Shown in pieces: positions 34,995 to 43,554 of a stretch of DNA of 64,000 bases. This stretch comes from Laspinema palackyanum D2a (GTDB lineage: Bacteria; Cyanobacteriota; Cyanobacteriia; Cyanobacteriales; Laspinemataceae). Made by a program: the position numbers and the translations under genes. Each line of letters begins with the position of its first letter. Position 1 is the stretch's first letter. Below the pieces are notes generated by a model. The model did no database searches. It was not told the DNA's origin and saw only the letters and a program-made list of their open reading frames with translations. The stretch lies in assembly GCA_025370845.1 (NCBI GenBank), contig JAMXFF010000002.1:298542-362541 (forward strand). Direction: 5' to 3'.

Positions 34995-35891
34995 TTATGG
35001 CTGGGTTGGTAGGGGTTTATTTTCCATTTCACAGCATTCTAAAAACGGTTGATTGACCAGAAATTCGAGATTAACAACCTCAGCACTCAACAGTTCATCC
35101 CACCCGATTTTTGCTTCGGTGGAAAAATTAGTGGGCGACTGCTGCATATCGGCTAACAGTTCCAGGGTGGGATACCAAAAGCCATTTTGTCCATAAATTT
35201 CAGCGCGTTCCAGGGGAGTGGCGGCATTTTCCAGGTCCGCCATTAAGCTTGGACTCACATCCATCGGTTGAATCCATCCCGAGACAAACAAATCTGCGGC
35301 GCGATCAGTGGGATCGCACAAGATACTAAAGTACCACCGATAATACTCGCCACTCTTTAAAGATAGCTCCTGAAGGGGAACGGTGAACCGGATAATACCG
35401 GGGGTATTGGTGAGTTCCACCATCATCTGATAAAGCTGTTCTGTCCCCGTCTCATCTTGCAGCACAAATTCCCCTGTGAGGGCTGAAGTCGTGGGCAAAT
35501 AGATAAAAAAGGTGGTGGAATTTCCGGCTGCGGTTAACCCCACCCCAGAGGAAGGCATCACGGCAGTGAGAGGTTCCGAAGGGATCTGGCGATCAATGGG
35601 ACATTTGCCGCGAATTCCATTATTAAGGGGAATCTGGCGCAATGGAGGTTCTATGGGCGGCTGATAAAACCGAGTGCCTCCTGCCGAACCCTGTAAGGGA
35701 GAGGGGTTATCGCTAGGCGGATCCAGAGGGTCCCCTTGGGTGAGCAGTTCCCGGGGTCGGGTTTCGCGGAGGATTTCTCCGGGGGTGGCGCTTGCCTGTA
35801 GCGGTGTTGACAGGCGAGAGACGATGGCGATCGCCACGAAGACGGCGAACCCAACGGGACTTAGAGATAGAGGGGACTTTTGCCCAGGCAT
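34995..35891 (-). CDS. DUF928 exported protein
   Basis: The 298-residue product has a signal segment (GFAVFVAIAIVSRLSTPLQASA) and the DUF928 pattern: LTAVMPSSGVGLTAAGNSTT near residue 105, FFIYLPTTSALTGEFVLQDE, then TPGIIRFTVPLQ, GEYYRWYFSILCD and RAADLFVSGWIQ. DUF928 proteins are of unknown function and in cyanobacteria tend to sit beside CHASE2 or TPR-CHAT genes, so a signalling role at the envelope is plausible (inference). The frame opens with TTG at 35918, but ATG 35891 has AGGAG about 12 nt upstream and is chosen. Likely co-transcribed with the cyclase gene, gap 177 bp. Confidence 0.82.
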   Translation of the reverse strand: MPGQKSPLSLSPVGFAVFVAIAIVSRLSTPLQASATPGEILRETRPRELLTQGDPLDPPSDNPSPLQGSAGGTRFYQPPIEPPLRQIPLNNGIRGKCPIDRQIPSEPLTAVMPSSGVGLTAAGNSTTFFIYLPTTSALTGEFVLQDETGTEQLYQMMVELTNTPGIIRFTVPLQELSLKSGEYYRWYFSILCDPTDRAADLFVSGWIQPMDVSPSLMADLENAATPLERAEIYGQNGFWYPTLELLADMQQSPTNFSTEAKIGWDELLSAEVVNLEFLVNQPFLECCEMENKPLPTQP

Positions 35892-36176
35892 AATACAACG
35901 CTCTCCTGTATGAATCAATCCAATTTTAAGCGGGAAATTTGTGCTTTTATGTCTTAGTCTCTCATTTAAGATTTTTTGTTCTCTAAAAAGAAAGGGTAAC
36001 AGGTATTTGGCTTAACATCCCGCCTCTGTAATCCTTAAAAAGGAGAAAGCGATCGCGGAAAAATCGCTTACTTCCCGGTGAACCGGCACTCAAGATATGC
36101 CATAAGGGGGACGCAATGGAGGGACGATTGTGGCTCAAAATGTAAGGCAGTACCGTTGACCCTTGAGCATCCAATT

Positions 36177-37523
36177 ATGTTAAAACACAACCTAATCAAA
36201 GTAAATCTGAGGAGGATGGCTTACCTGGGGGGGTTCCTCTTAGGCGCGATGATGGCGATCGCTTCCCCGGCTTTCGCACAAGAGGAGATGCCGATGCCTC
36301 AACCCTCACCGGCAACGGAGGAGACTGCACCGGGGTTGACTGAACCCTTTTTTGCCGATGTGATTGTGAAAAACCGACCGATTTTTCAAGTCGGCAGTGT
36401 GGGAAATCTCACCGCCCGAGAGCGCGCACAGATTATCAACCGACGCATCAGCAGTTTGCTCGGTCAATCTGAAACCGCCGACTCGATTACCGTTCAGTAT
36501 AATCAGGCCGAAAATTATGCAACCTTGCAAGTCAACAACCGGGTGATTATGACGGTAATCCAGCAGGATGCAGAGGATTTTGGCGTTGCAAATGCTCAAG
36601 TTTTAGCCAATCAGTGGGCGGAGGAATTAAACCAAGCTTTTGATCGTCCTCCCCTGGCGATCGATGTTGCCCAACGCCTCAATGCCACGGTGCGGAATTT
36701 ACTTCAAGATGCCATTGGTAACTTACCCTCGCTGGTGGGAGCATTAATTGTCATCTTATTAACTTGGGGGTTTGCTATTGTTGTCCGTCGGATTGCCTAT
36801 AGTTGGGCGCAAAAAACCGAAGGCGATCACAGTACAGAACTGTTAATTTCTCGGTTAGGTTATGGGGCAATTTGGGTGATAGGTTGGGTGATTGCCTTGG
36901 GCGTTTTAGGGCTAGATTTTGCCGCGTTACTCGGAGCATTAGGACTCACCAGTGTGGCGATCGGTTTTAGTTTGAAAGATGTTTTAAGTAACTACATTGC
37001 CGGAGTGATTCTGCTGGCGGTTCGTCCCTTCCGGATTGGGGACCAGATTGCGATCGGTGACTATGAAGGCACGGTCACCGAAGTGCAACTCCGGGCCACC
37101 ACCATTAAAACCTATGATGGACGGCTGATTTACATCCCCAATCAAGAAGTCTTTTCATCCAGTATTACGAACAATACCGCTTCACCTCGACGACGCACAT
37201 CGGTGATCGTTGGTGTTGATTATGAAGCCGATATCAACCAGGCAAAAGCCGCAATTTTAAAAGCCCTTGAGGAACTTGACTTAGTAGAACCGAGTCCGGC
37301 ACCCGAAGTCCTCGTTCAGGAATTGGCTGCCAGTACGATTAATTTAGAAATTCGCTTTTGGGTGGATTCCCGACGAGCAGAGTTTCTGGAAATGACCTCT
37401 CAGGGCGCTCAAAGGATTAAGGAGGCATTAGACGCTGCCAATATCGAAATGCCGACGGAGATTTATACCCTGACTTTCCGCAATTTGCCTGCGTCGATTC
37501 AGTCCTCTCCACCCCAAGGCTAA
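36177..37523 (+). CDS. Mechanosensitive channel, MscS family (second copy)
   Basis: The 448-residue product has a signal peptide (MAYLGGFLLGAMMAIASPAFAQ at residues 13-34), a periplasmic domain of about 150 residues resembling that of the 8893-10668 protein, three membrane helices, the pore helix (ALLGALGLTSVAIGFSLKDVL) and the beta domain with RPFRIGDQIAIGDYEGTVTEV, ending at the C-terminal alpha/beta domain. It is shorter than the other MscS and lacks its extra membrane helices. The ATG at 36078 is in frame but adds 33 residues unlike a signal sequence; 36177 puts the signal peptide near the start. Confidence 0.9.
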   Translation: MLKHNLIKVNLRRMAYLGGFLLGAMMAIASPAFAQEEMPMPQPSPATEETAPGLTEPFFADVIVKNRPIFQVGSVGNLTARERAQIINRRISSLLGQSETADSITVQYNQAENYATLQVNNRVIMTVIQQDAEDFGVANAQVLANQWAEELNQAFDRPPLAIDVAQRLNATVRNLLQDAIGNLPSLVGALIVILLTWGFAIVVRRIAYSWAQKTEGDHSTELLISRLGYGAIWVIGWVIALGVLGLDFAALLGALGLTSVAIGFSLKDVLSNYIAGVILLAVRPFRIGDQIAIGDYEGTVTEVQLRATTIKTYDGRLIYIPNQEVFSSSITNNTASPRRRTSVIVGVDYEADINQAKAAILKALEELDLVEPSPAPEVLVQELAASTINLEIRFWVDSRRAEFLEMTSQGAQRIKEALDAANIEMPTEIYTLTFRNLPASIQSSPPQG

Positions 37524-37763
37524 AGCCCGGGAATCACTGATTCAAGCCTCTCTAGTCACCCTAGAAGAGAACGAAGCCGAGGGAGGGTTCGGTCACGTTT
37601 TACTCAGGAAACTCCCCCCGGGGAGATGGAGAGTGATGATGTCCGGGAAGGTTACTGGGAGAGTGAGCAATACCTATCTCCAGACTGATTTAAAGCTAAA
37701 AATTATCGGTTATAACTAACTCATAATAATACGACAGTTTTTAGTCAATTTGGAGATTCAATC

Positions 37764-38417
37764 ATGAGAAAATTTACTCACTCGAACTTACCCGCAGCAT
37801 TTGTGAGTTTATTGGCGATCGCCGGAGGATTACTAACGGGAACTGCCCAAACCGTTGCCGCCTCAACGCCCTCCTGGCAACAAGCACAGGCACAGGCAGC
37901 CCAAAGTTTCTGCCGTCGCACCCTCGCTCCCTCGGGTTTGATTATTCGCCAAGGACCGAATCCCAACAGTCCCCAGGTGGGATTTGTTCCCTCTAACCAA
38001 CAAGTGACCCTAGTCCAAGGATTTCAAGGCATCAAAGGACCCGACGGACGCCAATGGGTCGAAATTGCTGCCCCGGTGCAGGGATATGTATCGAATGGAT
38101 ATGGCAATACCAGCAATTTGGGCTATTGTGTCGAACAAGTGGGAACAACGCCGGTACCCAGTACCGGACCCACCCCGGTTAACTTGTGCCGAGAAGTCAA
38201 TGGCGATCGCGCACCCCGAGGGTTAGCCATTCGCGAAAACCCCTCCCGCCTTTCCGCCTATAAAGGTGGAGTTGATGCGGCTGCACGAGTCACCTTAGTT
38301 GAAAACTATCAACTCGTCCGAGATCTCAATGGCGAACCCCGAGATTGGGTGCAAATTACTTTCCCGATTAATGGTTATATTTCCGCTGACAGTTTAGCCG
38401 TATGTCCCCAAGGTTAA
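37764..38417 (+). CDS. Exported protein with two SH3-like domains (third paralogue)
   Basis: The 217-residue product has a signal peptide (residues 1 to about 32) and two modules starting FCRRTLAPSGLIIR and LCREVNGDRAPRGLAIR, each with a W(V)(E/Q)I.(A/F)P(V/I).GY(V/I)S segment and closing cysteines (YC; VC). It is closest in form to 4123-4782 and 5108-6022, though 33 kb away on the other strand. GGAG lies 10 nt before the ATG. A very strong hairpin follows the stop. The role in the envelope is inferred from the fold alone. Confidence 0.8.
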   Translation: MRKFTHSNLPAAFVSLLAIAGGLLTGTAQTVAASTPSWQQAQAQAAQSFCRRTLAPSGLIIRQGPNPNSPQVGFVPSNQQVTLVQGFQGIKGPDGRQWVEIAAPVQGYVSNGYGNTSNLGYCVEQVGTTPVPSTGPTPVNLCREVNGDRAPRGLAIRENPSRLSAYKGGVDAAARVTLVENYQLVRDLNGEPRDWVQITFPINGYISADSLAVCPQG

Positions 38418-38433
38418 TGGGGGTTAACTAGCA

Positions 38434-38476
38434 TAAAATCATCCCTCTTTTTTCTGAAAAAAGGGGGATGATTTTA
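38434..38476. terminator. 20-bp hairpin between convergent genes
   Basis: TAAAATCATCCCTC plus six T pairs with its complement across a CTGA loop, with one G-U pair. The A/T-rich stem base and T/A tracts on both sides suit a bidirectional intrinsic terminator between the SH3 gene and the HIRAN gene. Confidence 0.8.
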
Positions 38477-38518
38477 TAAATTTAACGGCCATTAAATCCC
38501 GCACTAAGTCATAGCATT

Positions 38519-39280
38519 TCAGGATGATTTTAAAACAGCAACGGCTTCGGGTAGCGGTTGATACATTGGACTAGAAAACGGCTGGAACCCTTCCCAGTCA
38601 AGGGTCAGATGACAGAGTAACCGCATTGGCAAAAAGGCGGGTGGCGGATTAACCCGCTCTACGGTAATCGTTACCGCATGAGGATTCTGTTGGAAAACTT
38701 CAAAGATATCCTCTCGCAAATATCTGGGACAGTAACCGACTAAATGAGCATCTTCAGTCCGTAACATCAAGGCAAGGCGATCCAATTCATTTTGGAAGTC
38801 ATGCATCAACAATAGGCGATCGCCAACTTGCAGAGTCAGAATGCGATCGGCACTGGCAGCAGGCAAATATCGTAACCCATGCGTAAAAAAGTAGAGATGA
38901 TACCGTCCGCGATCGTCTAATTCCGGATAGGGAAAGAGGGCAAAATGATCGGTAACCTTGGTCCCCCCACTGCGAGAAAGCATTGCCATTGGGTCATATT
39001 CCGACTCGGGCAGATTTAACCAACTCATATAATCGGGATAATCAGGACGCGATCGTCTTAAAATTCGATTGCAGAAAAAAGGAAAGAGGTTAGGAGATTC
39101 ATAGACCTTTTCTAAATCTGGAAAAGAGAACAATCCTTCAAACCCTGATTTTTTCTGCGCCTCTTTAACCCCTTGAAGATAACGAAATTGATAGGATTCT
39201 CCCGAGTGAGTTAATTGGGCGATCGCGAACCAAGCCCGACTCACTGGATCTTGCCAAGCAATAAACAATTTTTTTAACAT
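38519..39280 (-). CDS. HIRAN-domain protein paired with a HipA-like kinase
   Basis: The 253-residue product starts MLKKLFIAWQDPVSRAWFAI, has a KGVKEAQ-type GVKEAQKKSGFEGLFSFPDL segment and DPMAMLSRSGGTKVTDHFALF, and ends in a C-terminal HIRAN-like domain (GDRLLLMHDFQNELDRLALM then VGYCPRYL). HIRAN domains bind free DNA ends in eukaryotic HLTF and occur in bacteria beside toxin or signalling kinases. A longer frame from 39394 overlaps the kinase gene; the ATG at 39280 has GAGGGG ahead of it. It lies 103 bp downstream of the kinase on the same strand, so the two are probably one operon. Confidence 0.78.
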   Translation of the reverse strand: MLKKLFIAWQDPVSRAWFAIAQLTHSGESYQFRYLQGVKEAQKKSGFEGLFSFPDLEKVYESPNLFPFFCNRILRRSRPDYPDYMSWLNLPESEYDPMAMLSRSGGTKVTDHFALFPYPELDDRGRYHLYFFTHGLRYLPAASADRILTLQVGDRLLLMHDFQNELDRLALMLRTEDAHLVGYCPRYLREDIFEVFQQNPHAVTITVERVNPPPAFLPMRLLCHLTLDWEGFQPFSSPMYQPLPEAVAVLKSS

Positions 39281-39383
39281 AACCCCTCTTTTAGAGAATT
39301 TCCTGGATTGATGAGGTGCAAGCCTCGAAACAGCTATTCCCTTGTCAAGCACTGAATACAGAAACAATTTGCACCTCAGCAGA

Positions 39384-40298
39384 CTAAAACCCATCTAGCT
39401 GCATTAGTCTCATTTTATTACAACTTAAGATTTCTTGAGAAAAAGAAATTGCAATGGAAGTGATTCTATCTCTCGGAATTTGATTAAACAGTGCATGAGT
39501 ATCGGCTTCTGACACAGCGCATAACCGCTTCAGCCAAAGATTAGCAGCATCAGGATACTGTTTTGCTGCTTCACAAAAGGTATCAAAAGTTTTCATCGGG
39601 TATTTGTCTTCCGGACCCGCATAAAGTGCGGACCTACATTTATTGACATAAGCAGTAACAGCGCGATTATTGAGTTTCTGTTGGCGCTTAGGGTCCAGTA
39701 ATTCCCGTCCGAGGCTCGATGCGTGGTCATAAGTAGGGGCCAAATAGCTGAGGGTTTGACTCGTTGACGGTTCTGGAAGCTCGACAATTCCCCAGTTTTC
39801 GTGATGGCGATCGCTATTTCCGATCCAAGTATCTAACAGTAAATAGCCTACAAAGGTCTCTACGGCTGTCTCGATTCCTACTGGGGGATTCCAATTAATT
39901 GGATGGGTTACTCCCGTATGGCAAATGGCATCTAATACAACATTTAGGGTATGTTCTGATACTTGAAAAGCAAACTTGGGATATTCTGGCATCATTCGAG
40001 CAAGAATTTCATTACCTAACGTGAGTTTTCCCTTGTCCGGTAGGAATGAGGGTGAAACCGTTCCCCGAATAGCTTTCCAGCTTGCTAACTCAATCTTAGC
40101 ATGAGGTAATCCTACTAATTTACATAATTCAGCCGCTATCTTTTCTGACCAATCTTCTCCTGTATTGGGCCGAGATTGTTTATAGAGGCAATTACCCAAT
40201 TCAGGATGGTTAAACCAAAATTTATATTTAGTCCCTAGTTGTTCTAGTTCTTGAGTAGCATTTTCTGGAATTTCGATAATGGGGAAGAATTCTGACAT
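39384..40298 (-). CDS. HipA-like serine/threonine kinase without the N-terminal HipA subdomain
   Basis: The 304-residue product has the HipA kinase core: a nucleotide-binding Lys (GNCLYKQ, Lys40), a glycine-rich stretch (IRGTVSPSF), the catalytic loop TWIGNSDRHHENWG with Asp163 and Asn168, and the metal Asp191 in TYDHASSLG. HipA (about 440 aa) phosphorylates aminoacyl-tRNA synthetases and is the toxin of HipBA; this shorter form lacks the HipA N-terminal subdomain. No HipB-like repressor with a helix-turn-helix is seen adjacent. The ORF opens at a TTG (40328), but ATG 40298 is preferred. The target is unknown. Confidence 0.8.
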   Translation of the reverse strand: MSEFFPIIEIPENATQELEQLGTKYKFWFNHPELGNCLYKQSRPNTGEDWSEKIAAELCKLVGLPHAKIELASWKAIRGTVSPSFLPDKGKLTLGNEILARMMPEYPKFAFQVSEHTLNVVLDAICHTGVTHPINWNPPVGIETAVETFVGYLLLDTWIGNSDRHHENWGIVELPEPSTSQTLSYLAPTYDHASSLGRELLDPKRQQKLNNRAVTAYVNKCRSALYAGPEDKYPMKTFDTFCEAAKQYPDAANLWLKRLCAVSEADTHALFNQIPRDRITSIAISFSQEILSCNKMRLMQLDGF

Positions 40299-40346
40299 AA
40301 ATTTAGTTCTATAAATTAGATTTATCAAAGTAAGTTAAAGGTGACT

Positions 40347-40368
40347 AAGGGAACTCCAAAAAATAAAA
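40347..40368 (+). repeat. 22-bp element shared with 13471-13492
   Basis: The sequence beginning AAGGGAACTCCAAAAAATAA is identical at both sites over 22 bp. Confidence 0.7.
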
Positions 40369-40624
40369 ACCCCAAAATGTTCGTAGTGACTTCTTTACTG
40401 AGTCATCTTATGAAAGAAACCCCTGAAGGGGGGACGTTGAACGGTTCAATGATTTATATTTTGCAATACCCTAACCTGCTCTTGTATTGTAGCCAAGCAG
40501 TTAGAAAACCATTACTAGCGGTGAGTAGTGATTCAATTATCCTCTTAATAGGATTCGTGATAGCCTCTAACTTTATAAAATTTTACGTTTAGTCCACATC
40601 TATTGTCTCTACCCCCAAACTCTC

Positions 40625-41812
40625 CTACTCCGATGCTAACCGAGTGAGCCATTGATCTGCCTCTTTATACTTGCGGAACTTCTGCTCGTCTTGGCGAAAT
40701 TCTGGGGTATGTACATTCAATCGTCCATTTACCCATTTCCCCTCATGCTGTTTGTGGAGCAACTCGTGATACAAGACAAACTCAACCACATATTGCGGAA
40801 CCCGATCGCTGTCTAAGCTAATACTCAACACCACGCGATCGCGTCCACGTTCGTAGTGGCCGAATTTGCGGGTGGTAAAGGACCGATTCCAGCTTAGGCG
40901 CGGTTTGACCATTTTTCCCCCAAAATACTCTCGATTGACGGTGTGAAACAGGCGATCGAGGTTGTAGCATTTCCCTTGGGGATTCTCAGCTTCTGTATCA
41001 GCGATTAAATCTAGTTCTAACACGACTTCGCTGTAGTCTTCGGAAAGAGCGTACTCTTTAATCACTTGACTATCTGCTTGATTTCTGCCTAAAAATGCTA
41101 ATCGAACGAGGACGGCTAAAATCTCATCACTGGCGTTAACAAAGGCTTCGTTGATTTTGGCTTTCGCCTCTAGTGGGCCGATTTGTCCTTTGTACAAATG
41201 GGAGATATTCGTAAACTCAATGATGATGGTTTTGCAGGGATGCTGCATCTGACTCCACAGCATTTCTTCTGCCAGTTTTTGGGTGCGTCCTGTGGCACTC
41301 AGATGGCGTTCTAAATTTGACTCGTCGGTTAAAAATTTTATCCAAGCATAAGTCTGTCTGGAGGTTTTACTTAATTGGGCTGGGGTGGCATTCTGTTGAG
41401 TGCAGATTCCTTCGATTCGGGCAACGGCCCATTTAATACTCTGGAGCAGTTGCTGTTTTTGTGATTGACTGTTTTGTGGATTGGCGATGATGGAGGCGAT
41501 CGCGCCTAAAAACTGTTGTTGTTGATTGCGAATATGTTTCAGGCGAATCGGTTGTACGGATACTGAGGGACTATTCTGGGATGCGACAGGCAGGTTGGAT
41601 AAGTCGATTTGTGCCAGGAACTCATACGCTTTGCGCGAGGGTGTCGGCAGTTGCGCGGGACTGATGTTGGCGTTGGCACAGATTTGGTCAATCTGGGCGA
41701 GGGTTTCTTGGATGAATTGCTGAAAACTGACCAGGCGACTGGGGGGGACTCCTGCCTGTAACTGACTTCTGGCGATTTGCGCTGCTTTGACGATTCCCTG
41801 AATCCGAATCAT
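40625..41812 (-). CDS. SprT-like zinc metalloprotease domain protein
   Basis: The 395-residue product has a helical N-terminal region of about 280 residues with no known domain and a C-terminal SprT-like domain: NREYFGGKMVKPRLSWN near residue 285, the zinc motif VVEFVLYHELLHKQH (HExxH) near residue 338, and a third ligand in VHTPEFRQDEQKF. SprT/Spartan-like proteases act on DNA-protein cross-links or other substrates; here only the active-site architecture is seen. The ATG at 41812 heads the frame. Neighbours are unrelated, so the role cannot be deduced from context. Confidence 0.78.
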   Translation of the reverse strand: MIRIQGIVKAAQIARSQLQAGVPPSRLVSFQQFIQETLAQIDQICANANISPAQLPTPSRKAYEFLAQIDLSNLPVASQNSPSVSVQPIRLKHIRNQQQQFLGAIASIIANPQNSQSQKQQLLQSIKWAVARIEGICTQQNATPAQLSKTSRQTYAWIKFLTDESNLERHLSATGRTQKLAEEMLWSQMQHPCKTIIIEFTNISHLYKGQIGPLEAKAKINEAFVNASDEILAVLVRLAFLGRNQADSQVIKEYALSEDYSEVVLELDLIADTEAENPQGKCYNLDRLFHTVNREYFGGKMVKPRLSWNRSFTTRKFGHYERGRDRVVLSISLDSDRVPQYVVEFVLYHELLHKQHEGKWVNGRLNVHTPEFRQDEQKFRKYKEADQWLTRLASE

Positions 41813-42196
41813 GCCGTTTCCTCCTGGGGCGATCCCCGTGGCGATTCATGTATGAGGGTAACAGCAAAGGGATCGCTACTGCAAATTCTCCACCGGGAGT
41901 GATCCCCAGAGGAATGACCCTTGTCCTTGGGAGAGAATTTTTAGGGTTAAATCAGCTATTGCCAATTCATAATTACGGATAAAAAATTGATGAATTGCAG
42001 TATTTTAAGGGTTAAATCGGCTACTTTATAGGCTGAAACCCTTATAGAGTAAGGATTTTTAGGTGCAAAATCTCAAATATTAACACAATATTAAGATTGA
42101 TCCCCAATAATGTAACAAAAGGTTAATATCAAAGAGAGGGTTGCACTCAGCGCAGCCCAGTGCGGCGGTAATTTTATAAAAATGAGGCTCTGAACA
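41813..42196. other. Spacer with one direct repeat, no gene
   Basis: A direct repeat AGGGTTAAATC(A/G)GCTA occurs at about 41942 and 42010. The AT-rich remainder holds the likely promoter region of the DUF1830 gene; no clear -35/-10 pair was identified. Confidence 0.45.
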
Positions 42197-42457
42197 ATGG
42201 CTCAACTCCAGGCTCCCGAAACAGCTATAGGTAATGGTACCGATATTCTTTGCTGCTACGTTAACATTACAAGCAAAATTCAGATTATCCGAATCTGTAA
42301 TATTGCCAATTGGTATTTTGAACGGGTGATGTTTCCCGGTCAACGGCTCCTGTTTAAGGCCCCTGAGCAGTCCCTGTTAGAAGTCCATACGGGAGGAACG
42401 GCAGGGGCGATTCTCTCAGATACGATTCCCTGCGATCGCCTGATTTGTGACGAATAG
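42197..42457 (+). CDS. DUF1830 family protein
   Basis: The 86-residue product contains the DUF1830 pattern, ILCCYVNITSKIQIIRICN, then NWYFERVMFPGQRLLFKAP, and ends LSDTIPCDRLICD. The family is small, cyanobacterial and of unknown function. Three cysteines are clustered (ILCC and IC) with another pair near the end. The gene is monocistronic with a 190-bp gap to the next. Confidence 0.85.
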   Translation: MAQLQAPETAIGNGTDILCCYVNITSKIQIIRICNIANWYFERVMFPGQRLLFKAPEQSLLEVHTGGTAGAILSDTIPCDRLICDE

Positions 42458-42648
42458 AAACAGGTTTAACTTGGCATTTTTTTTGAAAAATCCAAGACTG
42501 AACTCCCGATGGGTTCGTCGATAAAAAATATCGAATTTAAAACCTGAAATATTGCTGAGATGGTAACCACAGATTACACAAATTTTCACTGATTAATTCA
42601 AAGGAAATTAGGGTAATCTGTGGTTAAATATTTTAAAAAGGATGGGTG

Positions 42649-43413
42649 ATGAGTGAACTTCGGGCTTTGATTTTTGATGTGGATGGGACTCTGGCTGAAA
42701 CTGAGCGAGATGCTCATCGTCCCGCGTTTAACCGGGCATTTTCGGAGGCGGGATTAGATTGGGAGTGGTCGGTAGAGTTTTATGGAGAATTATTAGAGAT
42801 TGGCGGAGGGAAGGAACGAATCCGGCATTATGTGCAGCAGTATCAGTCAGATTTCCCCATTCCCAATCAAGATTTAGATCAGTTTGTTGTCGAGTTGCAT
42901 GAGATTAAAAATAAATATTTTGGTCAGTTGGTGGTGGATAGAATTCCCTTACGTCCTGGGGTGATGCGGTTGATGCAGGAAGCGCAACGGGAGGGAGTGC
43001 GTCTGGCGATCGCCACGACTTCTGATCCCCATAATGTCGAGGCGTTGTTAAAAAGTGCGATTTCACCGGATGGTCCGAGTTGGTTTGAAGTGATTGCGGC
43101 TGGGGATATGGTTCCCGTTAAAAAGCCTGAACCGGATGTCTATCAATATGCAGTCCAGGCTTTAAAATTAAACCCAGAGGATTGTTTGGCGATCGAGGAT
43201 TCTAATCAAGGATTATTAGCAGCTAAAGCGGCTGGGGTAAAGACGGTAATTACAGTTAATAATTATACCCGGAATCAAGATTTTTCTAAGGCAGAATTGG
43301 TGATAGATTCTCTGGGGGAACCGGATGAACCGTTTAGGGTTTTATCTGGGGATGCCGGTGAAGCGACTTATTTTGATTTGGCATTGGCGCGAGAATTGCA
43401 TCAGAGGGGGTGA
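42649..43413 (+). CDS. HAD-superfamily phosphatase, CbbY-like
   Basis: The 254-residue product has HAD motif I FDVDGTLAETE (nucleophile Asp near residue 9), motif II in LAIATTS, motif III Lys in VKKPEPDVY and motif IV in LAIEDSNQGLLAA. The CbbY type includes phosphatases for xylulose-1,5-bisphosphate, a misfire product that inhibits Rubisco. In a cyanobacterium that role is plausible but not shown by the sequence. The frame opens at a GTG; the ATG at 42649 has AAGGA upstream. A perfect 14-bp hairpin lies between it and the convergent glycosyltransferase gene. Confidence 0.85.
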   Translation: MSELRALIFDVDGTLAETERDAHRPAFNRAFSEAGLDWEWSVEFYGELLEIGGGKERIRHYVQQYQSDFPIPNQDLDQFVVELHEIKNKYFGQLVVDRIPLRPGVMRLMQEAQREGVRLAIATTSDPHNVEALLKSAISPDGPSWFEVIAAGDMVPVKKPEPDVYQYAVQALKLNPEDCLAIEDSNQGLLAAKAAGVKTVITVNNYTRNQDFSKAELVIDSLGEPDEPFRVLSGDAGEATYFDLALARELHQRG

Positions 43414-43447
43414 GTTGTTTGATTTGTTGGAACTACTTGCACCCGGA

Positions 43448-43505
43448 AACGACTGAAGTCGTTACTACGAACAATTAAGAACGACTGAAGTCGTTACTAC
43501 GAACA
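43448..43505 (+). repeat. Two tandem ACGACTGAAGTCGT repeats
   Basis: Cores with the TACTACGAACA tail occur at about 43448-43473 and 43480-43505, in the same orientation, between a gene end and a terminator-like hairpin. Confidence 0.85.
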
Positions 43506-43514
43506 GGGGAGAAT

Positions 43515-43550
43515 GAAAGTAGAGGCGAATTGCGAATCGCCTCTACTTTC
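43515..43550. terminator. 14-bp perfect hairpin between convergent genes
   Basis: Arms GAAAGTAGAGGCGA (43515-43528) and TCGCCTCTACTTTC (43537-43550) around an 8-nt loop, just before the stop of the glycosyltransferase gene and after the phosphatase gene. Confidence 0.65.
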
Positions 43551-43554
43551 GTTG

